Positions 7,898 to 17,372 of a DNA stretch of 62,110 nt are shown here, piece after piece; within the stretch, counting starts at the first letter, position 1; each line of letters starts with the position of its first letter. The stretch spans positions 1 to 62,110 of the forward strand of contig NZ_VUYQ01000012.1 in the NCBI RefSeq assembly GCF_008711155.1, read 5' to 3'. Below the pieces are notes generated by a model that worked only from the letters and a program-made list of their open reading frames with translations, was not told where the DNA came from and did no database searches. This DNA comes from Dechloromonas sp. CZR5. Its GTDB lineage: Bacteria; Pseudomonadota; Gammaproteobacteria; Burkholderiales; Rhodocyclaceae. The position numbers and the translations under genes are program-made.

Positions 7898-9367
7898 TCA
7901 CCGTTTTCGAACTGTCCAGCCATACGGAAACAGGATGCGTTCATGGCCTTGCTTGTCGAATGAAAGATAATTGACAGTCAGTAGATGAGAAGGAACCACC
8001 ATTTGTTCGGCCAGCCGCGCCTCAAATTTCGCGATGGTCATCTTTTCGGCATTGGGGATTTCCCCCGGTTCGACTGCGTAGTCCTCGTCCTCCAACCACA
8101 TGATGCCGGCGCCGCCGCAGTGGATCGACTTGAGTCGATGCGTGTTGGCGGCACCGTCGGCAGTCGTGGCGACATCGACCACCACGGGATGTTTTCTGCC
8201 GGGGATCGAGTAGAAGCGGCCAGCCTCGGGAAGCAGACATTCGGTGATGAAGTCGAAGCTGGATGAGAGATCCTTGTGCTGCTGAAGGGAAAATAGATCC
8301 TCGAACTTGCGAGTCTTGAACTCCTTTCGGAGTTTTGCCTTGGGGTCGAAGAAGACCTCGAACAGCATGCCGTCCAGCAGCGCCTTTTGTTTCTCGGGCT
8401 TTACCGCTTGGGTCCGAGCGGCAAAGTCGTTCAGGTAGGCAACGGCGCTGTTCGATCCGCCGCATGCCGCCTGATAGATGTTTCGCCCGAGAACGAAGAG
8501 GGAGTCCAGCGACGCCTTGTTGGCGATATCGGACGAGAGCTCGTCAATTGCCGGATTCTGCACCGGCCAGGTCAGGCTTTTCAGGGCCTTGATGATCCGA
8601 TGAGATGCCTTGGCTTCATCCGGTACGAACAGGCCGTCGCTGAGTGCGCTGCCGGAGTAGTCGTCAATGCGCGCTCCAAGGCTCAGATTGAAGAAGAACT
8701 CGCCTGCTAGCGAAGTGTGCTCCCAAGAAATTTGTTTTCCGTGCGTGGCGGCACTGAGCGTGTTGCGGACCCGCTTGAACATGTTCTCGATCGAACAGTC
8801 GGGAGTGGCAATATGCTGCAGCAAGGCAGCGGTATATGCCCCATTGCGCCCGTGCCCATCGCTGGCGGTTTGGCCTGGCGACGTGGCATAGGCGATCAAG
8901 GTTCCTTTGGGCGCATAAACAGGAGCCAGGCCACGGGCTGCCGCCGAACGGTGCCAGGCCCGCTCGAAGGGATTGTCGCGGCAGGCATCCAGGATGATGA
9001 TGCTGGTCGACGTTGCCGCCTTTTCCATGGTTTCGATGACCCGGTTCAAGGCGAGAGAAGAGTACTTGGCTTCAACTTCCCCGGCGGTATCGGTGTCTAC
9101 CGCCGCCAGATAGTTTTCGCCTTCGATCTGCATGCCGTGCCCGGCGAAGAAGAAAAGGCCGACATCGTTGTCTGGCAATTCTCCCTTGAATCGCTTGAGG
9201 GCACGGTCCATGTCCGCAGCTGTACAGTCGATTTCCTTGATCACCGAGAAGCCGCAGGCCTCAAGCTTTGCGGCAACATCGTCAGCGTCGTTGACGGGAT
9301 TCTCGAGTTCGCCGGCATCCTCATACGCGCCATTGCCGATGACCAGGGCGGTTAGTCGCCGACTCAT
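7898..9367 (-). CDS. Caspase-like (peptidase C14) protein
   Basis: The product is 489 residues. The N-terminal 230 residues are a caspase/metacaspase fold. It opens RRLTALVIGNGAYEDAGELENPVNDADD, the catalytic histidine is His77 in FFFAGHGMQ, and the catalytic cysteine is Cys129 in IIILDACRDNPF, followed by YATSPGQTASDG and NGAYTAALL. The C-terminal half is a separate globular region ending in a compact beta-rich part (HPVVVDVATT, AGIMWLEDEDYAVEPGE) that may sense a partner or substrate. There is no signal peptide, so it acts in the cytoplasm. Its start overlaps the stop of the upstream Cys-rich gene by four bases. Bacterial caspase-like proteases often serve in cell-death or anti-phage systems; that role here is inferred. 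Confidence 0.85.
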   Translation of the reverse strand: MSRRLTALVIGNGAYEDAGELENPVNDADDVAAKLEACGFSVIKEIDCTAADMDRALKRFKGELPDNDVGLFFFAGHGMQIEGENYLAAVDTDTAGEVEAKYSSLALNRVIETMEKAATSTSIIILDACRDNPFERAWHRSAAARGLAPVYAPKGTLIAYATSPGQTASDGHGRNGAYTAALLQHIATPDCSIENMFKRVRNTLSAATHGKQISWEHTSLAGEFFFNLSLGARIDDYSGSALSDGLFVPDEAKASHRIIKALKSLTWPVQNPAIDELSSDIANKASLDSLFVLGRNIYQAACGGSNSAVAYLNDFAARTQAVKPEKQKALLDGMLFEVFFDPKAKLRKEFKTRKFEDLFSLQQHKDLSSSFDFITECLLPEAGRFYSIPGRKHPVVVDVATTADGAANTHRLKSIHCGGAGIMWLEDEDYAVEPGEIPNAEKMTIAKFEARLAEQMVVPSHLLTVNYLSFDKQGHERILFPYGWTVRKR

Positions 9368-9765
9368 GAATTCGCAGTCCGGATTGCCTCTCGATCCAGC
9401 AACTCACCGACCGAGAGGCTCTGGCTGTAAGCGCAGGGGATCACCCAGGTGCCAGCCAGCGGTAGTTCTTGTACCGTGACGTCGTCCGGCGCACGGAAAG
9501 CCTGGTTGAGTAGCTGCTTGTGAACGTAGTGATCCCCGTAATGGCCGCCACATTGGCAAACTGTCATGAAATATGAGTCGCCGGCGGTCATGCTGTAACG
9601 AATGGCAAAATTCGGATGACGCTTGTGAATTTCAACAAGCAATTCCGCGGGCAGTTGCTCCACGTAGCTCAACAGGAACCCATCGTCCTCCTCCTCGACG
9701 GAAAGATTATTGGTGGCCAAGGCGGCGACCTTGTTCTCCTTGCCGCAGAGACTACATGGCTGCAT
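9364..9765 (-). CDS. Small Cys-rich partner of the caspase-like protein
   Basis: From ATG 9765 the product is 133 residues and begins MQPCSLCGKE, a natural N-terminal zinc-ribbon start; alternatives are ATG 9819 and ATG 9864, and none has a clear ribosome-binding site. A second pair, CQCGGHYGDHY at about residue 75, could complete a zinc site with the first CxxC. The remainder is soluble and has no known domain. It overlaps the caspase gene by ATGA, so the two are translationally coupled. It could be a regulator, substrate or sensor of the protease. Confidence 0.55.
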   Translation of the reverse strand: MQPCSLCGKENKVAALATNNLSVEEEDDGFLLSYVEQLPAELLVEIHKRHPNFAIRYSMTAGDSYFMTVCQCGGHYGDHYVHKQLLNQAFRAPDDVTVQELPLAGTWVIPCAYSQSLSVGELLDREAIRTANS

Positions 9766-9989
9766 AGCGCTGACGAGGAAGAGGGGGGCGCTGACTGAGA
9801 TTCCTTCGACGGTGTCCATGATTGTGGGCGAGCATGAAAGCGCGGAACTATAGCCCAACGACATTGGGGAGTGCCAGTCTGATTGATGGCGATTTGTACT
9901 TCATTAATGCAGGGCGAGGAGGGCATTGGGTGGACAGTTTTTGATGTCGTAGGGGATAGGGGCTGCAAGCAATTGAAAGATGCTGCCGA

Positions 9990-10027
9990 AGAAAAGAAAC
10001 CCCCACAGCCTTCCGGCCATGGGGGTA
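9990..10027 (-). terminator. Rho-independent terminator of the methylase-helicase gene
   Basis: On the minus strand, ACCCCCA (10026-10020) pairs with TGTGGGGGT (to 9999) around a loop of about 14 bases, followed by TTTCTTTTC. It starts only 8 bases past the stop of the methylase-helicase gene. Confidence 0.7.
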
Positions 10028-10034
10028 AATGGAA

Positions 10035-13000
10035 TCAAGCGGCTTGCCGCAGTTCTTCAGCGTCAACTTTTCCGATGCCTGCTTCGTCCTTATCCAAGTC
10101 GAGTTGCCTGAGCAACTCCCGCTGCCGAACCAATAGATCGGTCAGGCGATCTTCGTACTCGAAGGGTCGGGTCAGTTCCAGCCGGAGATCCTCCAGCCGC
10201 TTTCGCCGGGTTGCCAACAGCCTTCCGGCATCGGTGTGGTGCTTGGCTATCGATTCCAAGCTGCCAAGCAGGGCGGCTACGAGTGACGGACCCGTTTGAT
10301 AAGGATCGGCCTGGTAGAGGCAGTGCCCGGCCAGGTAGAGGTTGGGCACCTCACCATTACGGGCGGCGCACACACCGAGATCGAATCCGCCGAAGCGGCC
10401 GATGATGCGTTCGATCGGGCGGCTTGCCGTCCGTACTTCGTCCTTCGCGGACTTCACTATGCCGCGCAGTGCCTCGCCCACGGCATCGGCGCCGACGATC
10501 TGCCGGCGGCCGAGACCCAGGGAGAGGTTCTGCAAGCTCAGGACTTCCACCTGTTCCATATCCAGTGCATGGAGCGCAATCTTGCTTTCCAGCGCCTCGA
10601 TCATCATCGGCAGCCGGCTCACCTCGCTCTCGTTAGCGTAGCGCTGGTTGCGCCACACCGAGAACAGGGTGGCGAGACGTGCCACCTCCGCATCCACGCC
10701 GGCTTTCTCGATCACCAGCGGATTGCCCGACGCCAAGGCTTTCACCTCGGCATAGGACAGCGCCGCCAGTTCCACATCCTCCAGCGAGCGGATGCCCTTG
10801 TTGCCAGCCATGACCTGGGCGATAAAACGCGCTTTGGTCTCCAGCGTCTGCCATGAATAGCTGTCGAAGCTTTGCTGGGTTACGTAGCGGAAGATTTCCA
10901 CCTCCTCGCTCAGGTTACCCTGACGCAGGATGCGCCCCTCACGTTGCTCCACGTCGCAGGGACGCCACGGGGCATCCAGGTGATGCAGGGCCACGAGGCG
11001 CGTCTGCACGTTGGTGCCCACTCCCATTTTGGCGGTGGACCCCAATAGCACCCGCACCCGGCCTTCCCGGACCGCCTTGAACAGCGCAGCCTTCTGGGCG
11101 TCGGTGTCGGCATCGTGGACGAAGGCGATTTCCTTTTCGGGAATGCCCGCTGCTATGAGCCGCGCCCGCAAGTCGTCGTAAACGCTGAACGCCTTGCCAC
11201 CCTTGGGGGACGACAAGTCGCAGAACACCAACTGGGCGCTGCGGAAATCCATCGTGCGTTGCCAGATGGCATGCACTTCCCGCACGCAGGCGGCCACCTT
11301 GCCGCTATCGTCAAAGCGCGCCGTCGGCGCCACCAGCCGGAAATCCAGCGCAGCCTTGCGGCCGTCGGTGGTCACCGCCAGCATGTTGTCGTCCTTCGGA
11401 TCGACGTTGCCGTTGCGGATCGCCTCGGCGCGCAGCACCAGGCTTTGCACGAAGGCTTTCAGTGACGGGCTGGCCGGGCAGGCGACGATGCGCGGCTTGC
11501 CGCCACGCAATTTCGGCACCGGCAAGTCCAGCATTTCCGCCGTACGGATGTCGGCCACTTCGCCGAACACCGTCATCAGCTCGGGCACGTTGATGAAACG
11601 TGCGAAGCGCGTGTGCATGCGGTAGCCGCTGCCATCCGGCGCAATTTCCAGCGCCGTTACACTCTCCCCGAAGGTCGCTGCCCAGGCGTCGAACTGCTGC
11701 AGCCCGAGTTCCTCCAGCCGCTGGGGCTGCAGGTAGCGCATCATGGTATGAACTTCGGCCATGGTGTTGGCCACCGGCGTCGCCGTTGCGAATACCACGC
11801 CACGCTGGGTATTGCCGTGGCGCTGCATGGTGTAGCGCGTCTTCAGGAAGAGGTCGAAGGCGCGTTCCGAACTGCTCAGCGGTAGCCCTGCCACCCGCGT
11901 CATCTTGGTGAACCGGTAGAGGTTCTTGTGCAAGTGGGCTTCATCGACGAACAACCAGTCGATGCCCAGTTGCTCCCAGGTCAGCAAGTCGTCCTTTTTG
12001 CTGTCGGCCGACAGCTTTTCCAGCCGCGCCCGCCAGCTTTTCTTCATCGCCTCGAGTTGCTTGACGATCCGGTTCGACCGGTCATTGCTTTTCTCGGCGC
12101 GTACCGCCATTTCTATTTCATGGATGATCTCCTTGATGTAGCCCTCGGTGAATTGTGGCGAGAGCTTGATGCGCTCGAAGCTCGAGTGCGTGATGACCAC
12201 TGCGTCCCAGTCGCCCGTGGCGATACGCGACACCAACTCGCGCCGGCGATCGCCCTCCAGGTCTTCCTTGCTCGCCATTAGTACCGAGGCGTTCGGGTAG
12301 AGCCGGACGAACTCCGCGGTGTATTGAGCCAGCATGTGGTTGGGGACCACATGGCAAGGCTTGTTGGCGAATCCCAGACGCCGCAGCTCCATGCCGGCAA
12401 TGACGCAGACGGCCGTCTTGCCTGCGCCGACCACGTGAAAGAGGCCGGTGTTGCCCGACTGCACGATGCGCCATACCGCGTCCGGCTGATGCGGATGCAG
12501 CTCGAAGCAGCGCGAGAAGCCGGGGAGCTTCAGGTGTGAGCCGTCGAAGCGCCGTGGCCGCGTCGCATTGAACAAGTCGTTGTAGATGCGGCACAAGCGC
12601 TCGCGGCGCTCGGTCTCCGAATAAGCCCAGGTCGCGAAGCGTTCCTTGACCAGGCCCAACTTTTCTCGGACGGCCAGGGTTTCGTCAGGATTGACGTGAT
12701 ACTTGTCAGTCACCGGGTCGCGGTCACGCACCGTCGGCACCTGGACGTTCAACGCGCACTGCACCAGTTCGATGGCGTTCATGTGCGAGGTGCCAAACTC
12801 TTGGGTTACCTTGACGTTTTGCCGGGCTTCCCACTCCCCGTAGGTCACCGACCAGGCACCGGCTTCGGCTGAGTAGGCGACCTTGCAGTCCTTCAACTCC
12901 AATACTTCTCGGACGAAGGCCTCGACGTCGTGGGATGGTACCCACACCGCACCGAGGCGCGGTTCGATGGACGCCGGTGGCAGATCATCCGGTTGCACTT

Positions 13001-15047
13001 TGTCCAGCGCCTCGACGTTGCGCCGGTAGGCTGGCCCGGACAGCGCCGCCTGCTTGAACTTGGTTTTTACGTTGCCCGACAGGTAGTCGTCGGCGGTCTT
13101 CCAACTTCCGTCGCCCGGATCCTGGAAAATGTGGCCAGCACTGGCCAGTGCAGCCAATACTTCAGCTTCCGGTGCTTCCAGAAGTTCGGCCATGTAGGCA
13201 GGATCGACCCGGCCGCGCCACTGCACCGAGGCGGCCAAGGCTTCGCTCGGCTCGCCCGCGTGACTGGGTTCGACCACGCGGCTCAAGGTGCGCTGGGAGA
13301 AGAGCGCAGCCTTGCGCGCCGTCCCCAACTCTTCGTCGTAGTGTTCCAGGGACAGCAGCAACGGATAGGCCGGATCGCGCCGAAACGCCAACGCATTGGC
13401 CCGGGCCGTCAAGCAACCGTACTTGGCGACGAAACGGTCGTAGGTGCCGTTCAGCATCGTCCGCAAGTGTCCCAGCGGGCCATCGTGCTCATCGGCCAAC
13501 TGGGCGTCGAGCAGGGCTCGGGCATGGTCACGGATCGCGCACATCCCGGTGATCCTGGCACGCTGCGTGGCATTGAACTGGTCATGGACATCGGCCAATT
13601 CGCCGTCTTCGACCCGATGCACACGCCCTTGATGCACGCGAAAACTCCCGGGGTGGGCGCCGGCCTCGGCAGGAACGACCTGACGGAGCGGAACCTGGGC
13701 ATGTTTCACCGGCGCAAAGACGCCGGTGGGCAGCAAGGCGATGCGCTCGCGCAGCGCCGTCTCCAAGTCGCCTTCGAAGACGGCCGTTGGGACCTCCTCG
13801 TATCCGTTGCTCTCGCTCCGGATACGCCCGATGCAGAACTCCGGGTGTCGCACATACCAGGCGTTGATTGGCAGGTAGCGGTTGGTCGGCGCCAAGGGGT
13901 GTCGCAGCCCTTCGGTTACCGCGGTGATGTCCAACCATTCGGCTTCGACCGGCTCCGAGCGTAGCCGCTTGCGCAGGAACAGGATATCGGTCTGCACGTC
14001 GGTCGCGGCAATGCCAGCGAAAGCGCCCTTGGGGAGGCGGATGGCCCCCAGCAGATGAGCCTGGCTGGCGAGGTATTGGCGCACCTTTTCTTGCCTGGAC
14101 TCCATCGTTTGGCTGCTGGTGATGAGGCAGACCAATCCACCGGGACGCACCAGGTCGAGGGCTCGGCCGATGAAGTAGTTGTGGATACTGTAGTGGGCGT
14201 AAGCCCGGTTGCTCTGGTCGGCGACCTGGTATTTGCCGAAGGGGACGTTGCCGATCACCAGGTCGAACCAGTTCTCGGGCAACGGTGTCTTCTCGAAGGG
14301 CGCGATGCGTATGTCCGCGCCGCCATGTGCATAGAGTGCTTGCAGAATGCGCCCCGAGAGGCGGTCGATCTCGATGGCCATGACATTGCTGTCTTCGGCT
14401 ATGTCGCGGGGCATCGCGCCGATGAAATGGCCGATGCCGGCCGCCGGTTCGAGGATGCGACCGCCGCTGAAGCCGAAGCCACGTATCGCTTGCCACATGG
14501 CCTCGATCACGTGGACCTCGGTGTAGTGGCTGTTGTTGACCGAGGCTCTTGCGGACTCGTAGTCCTCCGCCGGCAGTAGGTCCTGCAGCCGGCGGGCACG
14601 TTCGGCCCAAGCAGATTCATCCCCATCGAGGGTGAAACTCGCCGGCAGACCGCCCCAGCCGGTGTAGCGCAGGAGGGACAGGCGTTCTTCAGCATCGGGG
14701 GGACGGTGCTCGGTTTCGAGCCGGAGCAAGGTGCCGATGGCTGCCAGATTCGCCTCGAACTTTGCAACTGCGCCGGCCGGGTAGAGCCGGCCGTTGTTGG
14801 TGAGGCGCGGCCACAGGATACGTGATGCGGCCTCGACGACTTGGCTGGTAGTACGCCAATTGGCGCGTGTTACAACCGCAGCTGGCCCGGGGGGCTCGAC
14901 CTCGGGCGCTTCGATGCCTTCTCCCAGGACTGCTTCCACCATGGGAACGACGATGGGGTTTGGCAGTTGCGGCAGGGTTGAGGTCTCGGGCTCGTCTGGA
15001 TCGAATCCAGGCAGCCACAGGGATGGCGTGGTGGAACGGCGGACCAT
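10035..15047 (-). CDS. Giant DNA N6-adenine methylase / SNF2-type helicase
   Basis: The product is 1670 residues from ATG 15047, which follows GGAGAACACCC. Three blocks are visible. A Rossmann methyltransferase near residues 150-400 has GRILEPAAGIGHFIGAM (SAM site) and the catalytic IGNVPFGKY at about 262. A middle region comes next. A superfamily-2 helicase follows, with Walker A VVGAGKT at about 872, DEAH in LFVDEAHLHKNL at about 1035, VVFATATPVAN, and motif VI DVEQREGRILRQGN near 1370. The C-terminus is helical. Such fusions are common in phages, plasmids and conjugative elements, where they are thought to modify or protect incoming DNA. It has its own structured leader (15078-15467) and a clean terminator, so it is a single-gene transcript. 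Confidence 0.9.
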   Translation of the reverse strand: MVRRSTTPSLWLPGFDPDEPETSTLPQLPNPIVVPMVEAVLGEGIEAPEVEPPGPAAVVTRANWRTTSQVVEAASRILWPRLTNNGRLYPAGAVAKFEANLAAIGTLLRLETEHRPPDAEERLSLLRYTGWGGLPASFTLDGDESAWAERARRLQDLLPAEDYESARASVNNSHYTEVHVIEAMWQAIRGFGFSGGRILEPAAGIGHFIGAMPRDIAEDSNVMAIEIDRLSGRILQALYAHGGADIRIAPFEKTPLPENWFDLVIGNVPFGKYQVADQSNRAYAHYSIHNYFIGRALDLVRPGGLVCLITSSQTMESRQEKVRQYLASQAHLLGAIRLPKGAFAGIAATDVQTDILFLRKRLRSEPVEAEWLDITAVTEGLRHPLAPTNRYLPINAWYVRHPEFCIGRIRSESNGYEEVPTAVFEGDLETALRERIALLPTGVFAPVKHAQVPLRQVVPAEAGAHPGSFRVHQGRVHRVEDGELADVHDQFNATQRARITGMCAIRDHARALLDAQLADEHDGPLGHLRTMLNGTYDRFVAKYGCLTARANALAFRRDPAYPLLLSLEHYDEELGTARKAALFSQRTLSRVVEPSHAGEPSEALAASVQWRGRVDPAYMAELLEAPEAEVLAALASAGHIFQDPGDGSWKTADDYLSGNVKTKFKQAALSGPAYRRNVEALDKVQPDDLPPASIEPRLGAVWVPSHDVEAFVREVLELKDCKVAYSAEAGAWSVTYGEWEARQNVKVTQEFGTSHMNAIELVQCALNVQVPTVRDRDPVTDKYHVNPDETLAVREKLGLVKERFATWAYSETERRERLCRIYNDLFNATRPRRFDGSHLKLPGFSRCFELHPHQPDAVWRIVQSGNTGLFHVVGAGKTAVCVIAGMELRRLGFANKPCHVVPNHMLAQYTAEFVRLYPNASVLMASKEDLEGDRRRELVSRIATGDWDAVVITHSSFERIKLSPQFTEGYIKEIIHEIEMAVRAEKSNDRSNRIVKQLEAMKKSWRARLEKLSADSKKDDLLTWEQLGIDWLFVDEAHLHKNLYRFTKMTRVAGLPLSSSERAFDLFLKTRYTMQRHGNTQRGVVFATATPVANTMAEVHTMMRYLQPQRLEELGLQQFDAWAATFGESVTALEIAPDGSGYRMHTRFARFINVPELMTVFGEVADIRTAEMLDLPVPKLRGGKPRIVACPASPSLKAFVQSLVLRAEAIRNGNVDPKDDNMLAVTTDGRKAALDFRLVAPTARFDDSGKVAACVREVHAIWQRTMDFRSAQLVFCDLSSPKGGKAFSVYDDLRARLIAAGIPEKEIAFVHDADTDAQKAALFKAVREGRVRVLLGSTAKMGVGTNVQTRLVALHHLDAPWRPCDVEQREGRILRQGNLSEEVEIFRYVTQQSFDSYSWQTLETKARFIAQVMAGNKGIRSLEDVELAALSYAEVKALASGNPLVIEKAGVDAEVARLATLFSVWRNQRYANESEVSRLPMMIEALESKIALHALDMEQVEVLSLQNLSLGLGRRQIVGADAVGEALRGIVKSAKDEVRTASRPIERIIGRFGGFDLGVCAARNGEVPNLYLAGHCLYQADPYQTGPSLVAALLGSLESIAKHHTDAGRLLATRRKRLEDLRLELTRPFEYEDRLTDLLVRQRELLRQLDLDKDEAGIGKVDAEELRQAA

Positions 15048-15308
15048 GGGTGTTCTCCAAAGAAAAAAGAGGAGCACACCGATCCCGGAGGAGGCGTGCT
15101 CCCCGCTGGGATGACAAAGGCATGGCGGCGACCGATATTTCGGTCACGGACAGGCGCAACAAAACTGTGTCGGACTTCAGGGCGAAGTCGACGGCGTGGG
15201 CAAAGTGGAGGTACCTGGGTTCAGGGAACCAGCCGACGGGCGTCGGCAGGCATGGGTCTCAGTTCGTGATGAAGTACGGACCCGAACAGGGCGGCGGCGA
15301 ATCGTCAA

Positions 15309-15467
15309 GGCAGGCAGGTCACGACTGCGACGCCAGCGACGCTGGACCTCAGGGTAACCGCGGTCACCGATGAAGGCTGTGCAGACACAATGTCTGCAAA
15401 ATGCCATTGCAGTATGGCGCTGGTCAGGTCTTCGGCTCAAGGCGGTTGGGTTGTTTCCACCTGCAAG
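15309..15467 (-). ncRNA. Structured leader element (radC-motif-like RNA, copy C)
   Basis: Stems are GCAG-GTCACGA-CTGC (15310-15324), AGC-GAC-GCT (15331-15339), GGTAACC-GC-GGTCACC (15349-15364, one mismatch) and GCAGACA-CAA-TGTCTGC (15377-15393, perfect). The tail GCCATTGCAGTATGGCGC...GGCTCAAGGC...CCACCTGCAAGCG is shared with copy B. Against copy B, the last stem changes C-G-G/C-C-G to C-A-G/C-T-G, keeping pairing. A gene-proximal hairpin GGAGCACGCC/GGTGTGCTCC lies at 15078-15112, ahead of the methylase-helicase start. Confidence 0.6.
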
Positions 15468-15651
15468 CGCCTGAAAGCCAAGGGGGTATCGCACAAGATT
15501 GGGCGCTATCTCGATGGCGCGGCAAAGCACTTCGGCGACGACGGATTTTTCTCACTCGCTGCAGCATGAAATGCTACGGAAATATGAATATGGCAATTAC
15601 AACGGTTTTTGCCTATGCTGACTGAACTCAGCTTATTCATCGGGGGTAGCG

Positions 15652-17364
15652 ATGGACGACTTCAGCGTTGCGGAGATTGCACAAGGTTTCCGGGTTAAGC
15701 TCTGGCGCGGCGAGCGCATGTGCCTTCTCGGCATGGATGTAGATCAACCGGAAGCCGATCTGGTGGGTTTTTCGATCGAGGTAATGGAGCCCGGGGGGCG
15801 GAACTTCGTCCCCCTCAACAACCGCCTCAATTTTTCCTACGATCAGCCAGCCGGTGCGGCGGTGACCGGCGGGCGTCTGTTTTCCTCCCTGGATGCCCCT
15901 TTCCAGAAGTTCCGCTGGATCCATTTTCCCTGGGATGTGAAAAACGGCACCTACCGCTATCGCGTTTCCAAGATGCACATGTCTCTGGATGGCAAGCTCG
16001 TCCAGGGGCGCCAGATCGAACTCGGGCTTTCCCTCGATCCGGTGACCTACGACGGCTTCCTCGACGTTGGATTCACCCGGAACTTCGCCTCGTCCCAGGC
16101 TTTTGCCGAAAAATTTGGCGACCGGCCGGAGCTGATTCCAGACAAGGCCAGCGCGGGGCTGGAATACCAAAAGGCGAACGGTGGTGTCTATCAGTGGCTT
16201 GGCTTCGAGGCCCTCCAACTGCTCGAAGACCTCCTCGAGGCCGCTATCGCCGACCCCAACTACACGGTCGATCTTCTGGCCTACGACCTCAACGAACCGG
16301 ACATCGTCGCTCGGCTAGAACGCCTCGGGGGGCGTCTGCGTGCCATCATCGATAACTCAGGGGAACATGGGAAACACGACAGCGCGGAAAGCAAGGCGGC
16401 GGCCCGCCTAGCGGTAACGGCAGGTGGTATGCAGGTCAAGCGGACCCACTTCCAAGGATTGCAGCACCATAAAGTCATTGTCGTGAAGCGCAATGGCAAG
16501 CCTGAGCAGGTGCTTTTCGGTTCCACCAATTTCAGTTTCCGCGGCTTGTACATCCAGGCGAACAACCTGATCGTCGTGCGGGCACCTGAAGCGGCAGCGC
16601 TCTTCGCGCAGGTCTTCGAAGAAGCCTTCCGCGATCCCGGCCATTTCGCTGCCAACCCACTGGCGCAGCAATGGCACCTGATCAAGGTGGACGGCAAGCC
16701 AGCGCTCCATTTCTGTTTCTCTCCCCACCAGAGCAGCGCGCTATCTCTGAACCCGGTCGGTGCCGCCATCGACCAGGCCTCGTCGTCGGTGCTGTATTCG
16801 GTCGCCTTCCTCAATCAGATCGACTCCGGCCCCACCCGGGAGGCGCTGGACAGGCTGATCGGCCGGCCAGTCTTCAGCTATGGGGTGGTGAACAACGACG
16901 CGGGGCTTGCCGTGCGTAAACCCGACGGTTCGGTCGGGTTGGTGGATTTCGCCTACCTGGCTGGCAAGGCGCCGCAACCGTTCCGGCGTGAATGGTCGGG
17001 CGGCCAAGGCATCAACATCCACCACAAGTTCATTGTCACCGATTTCAGCTTGGCCAGCGCCAAGGTGTTTACCGGGTCCTCGAACCTGGCCCCAAGCGGC
17101 GAGAGCGGTAACGGCGACAACCTGATGATGATTGAGGACAGCAAGGTTGCCACCGCCTATGCCATCGAGGCGCTGCGGATGTTCGACCACCTGCATTTCC
17201 GCACGTTGATGAAGGAAACGTTTGCCCCTGCGGCGCCGCAGCTTGCACCCAAATCCCTCACCCTCAAGAAACCGACCGCCATCAGCGGCGAGCCGGCTTG
17301 GTTTGAGAGTTCGTATGTTCCAGGCTCACAGAAGGAAAAAGACCGGCGCTTGTTCTCCTCGTAG
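15652..17364 (+). CDS. Phospholipase-D-like protein with two HKD motifs
   Basis: The product is 570 residues from ATG 15652 behind GGGGGTAGCG. Two half-sites of the PLD superfamily are complete: LQHHKVIVVKR with GSTNFSFRG (about residues 263-300) and INIHHKFIVTDF with GSSNLAPSGESGNGDN (about 457-495). Both keep the His-x-Lys and the distal Ser/Asn pattern needed for the phospho-histidine mechanism. The first 170 residues are a separate beta-rich domain. PLD folds act on phospholipids or nucleic acids; the lack of a signal peptide favours a cytoplasmic nuclease. It is divergent from the methylase-helicase leader and is followed by a convergent small gene. Confidence 0.85.
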   Translation: MDDFSVAEIAQGFRVKLWRGERMCLLGMDVDQPEADLVGFSIEVMEPGGRNFVPLNNRLNFSYDQPAGAAVTGGRLFSSLDAPFQKFRWIHFPWDVKNGTYRYRVSKMHMSLDGKLVQGRQIELGLSLDPVTYDGFLDVGFTRNFASSQAFAEKFGDRPELIPDKASAGLEYQKANGGVYQWLGFEALQLLEDLLEAAIADPNYTVDLLAYDLNEPDIVARLERLGGRLRAIIDNSGEHGKHDSAESKAAARLAVTAGGMQVKRTHFQGLQHHKVIVVKRNGKPEQVLFGSTNFSFRGLYIQANNLIVVRAPEAAALFAQVFEEAFRDPGHFAANPLAQQWHLIKVDGKPALHFCFSPHQSSALSLNPVGAAIDQASSSVLYSVAFLNQIDSGPTREALDRLIGRPVFSYGVVNNDAGLAVRKPDGSVGLVDFAYLAGKAPQPFRREWSGGQGINIHHKFIVTDFSLASAKVFTGSSNLAPSGESGNGDNLMMIEDSKVATAYAIEALRMFDHLHFRTLMKETFAPAAPQLAPKSLTLKKPTAISGEPAWFESSYVPGSQKEKDRRLFSS

Positions 17365-17372
17365 TCCTTGGT

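Noticed and set aside
9132..9479. Plus-strand frames inside the caspase gene
   Set aside because: They lie antisense to a gene with full catalytic motifs and show no ribosome-binding site.
15652..17364. PLD gene as the missing partner of the kinase-helicase (MkoB-like)
   Set aside because: It lies more than 20 kb away, with the whole PRTRC block between, and has its own convergent neighbour. Co-function is not supported.
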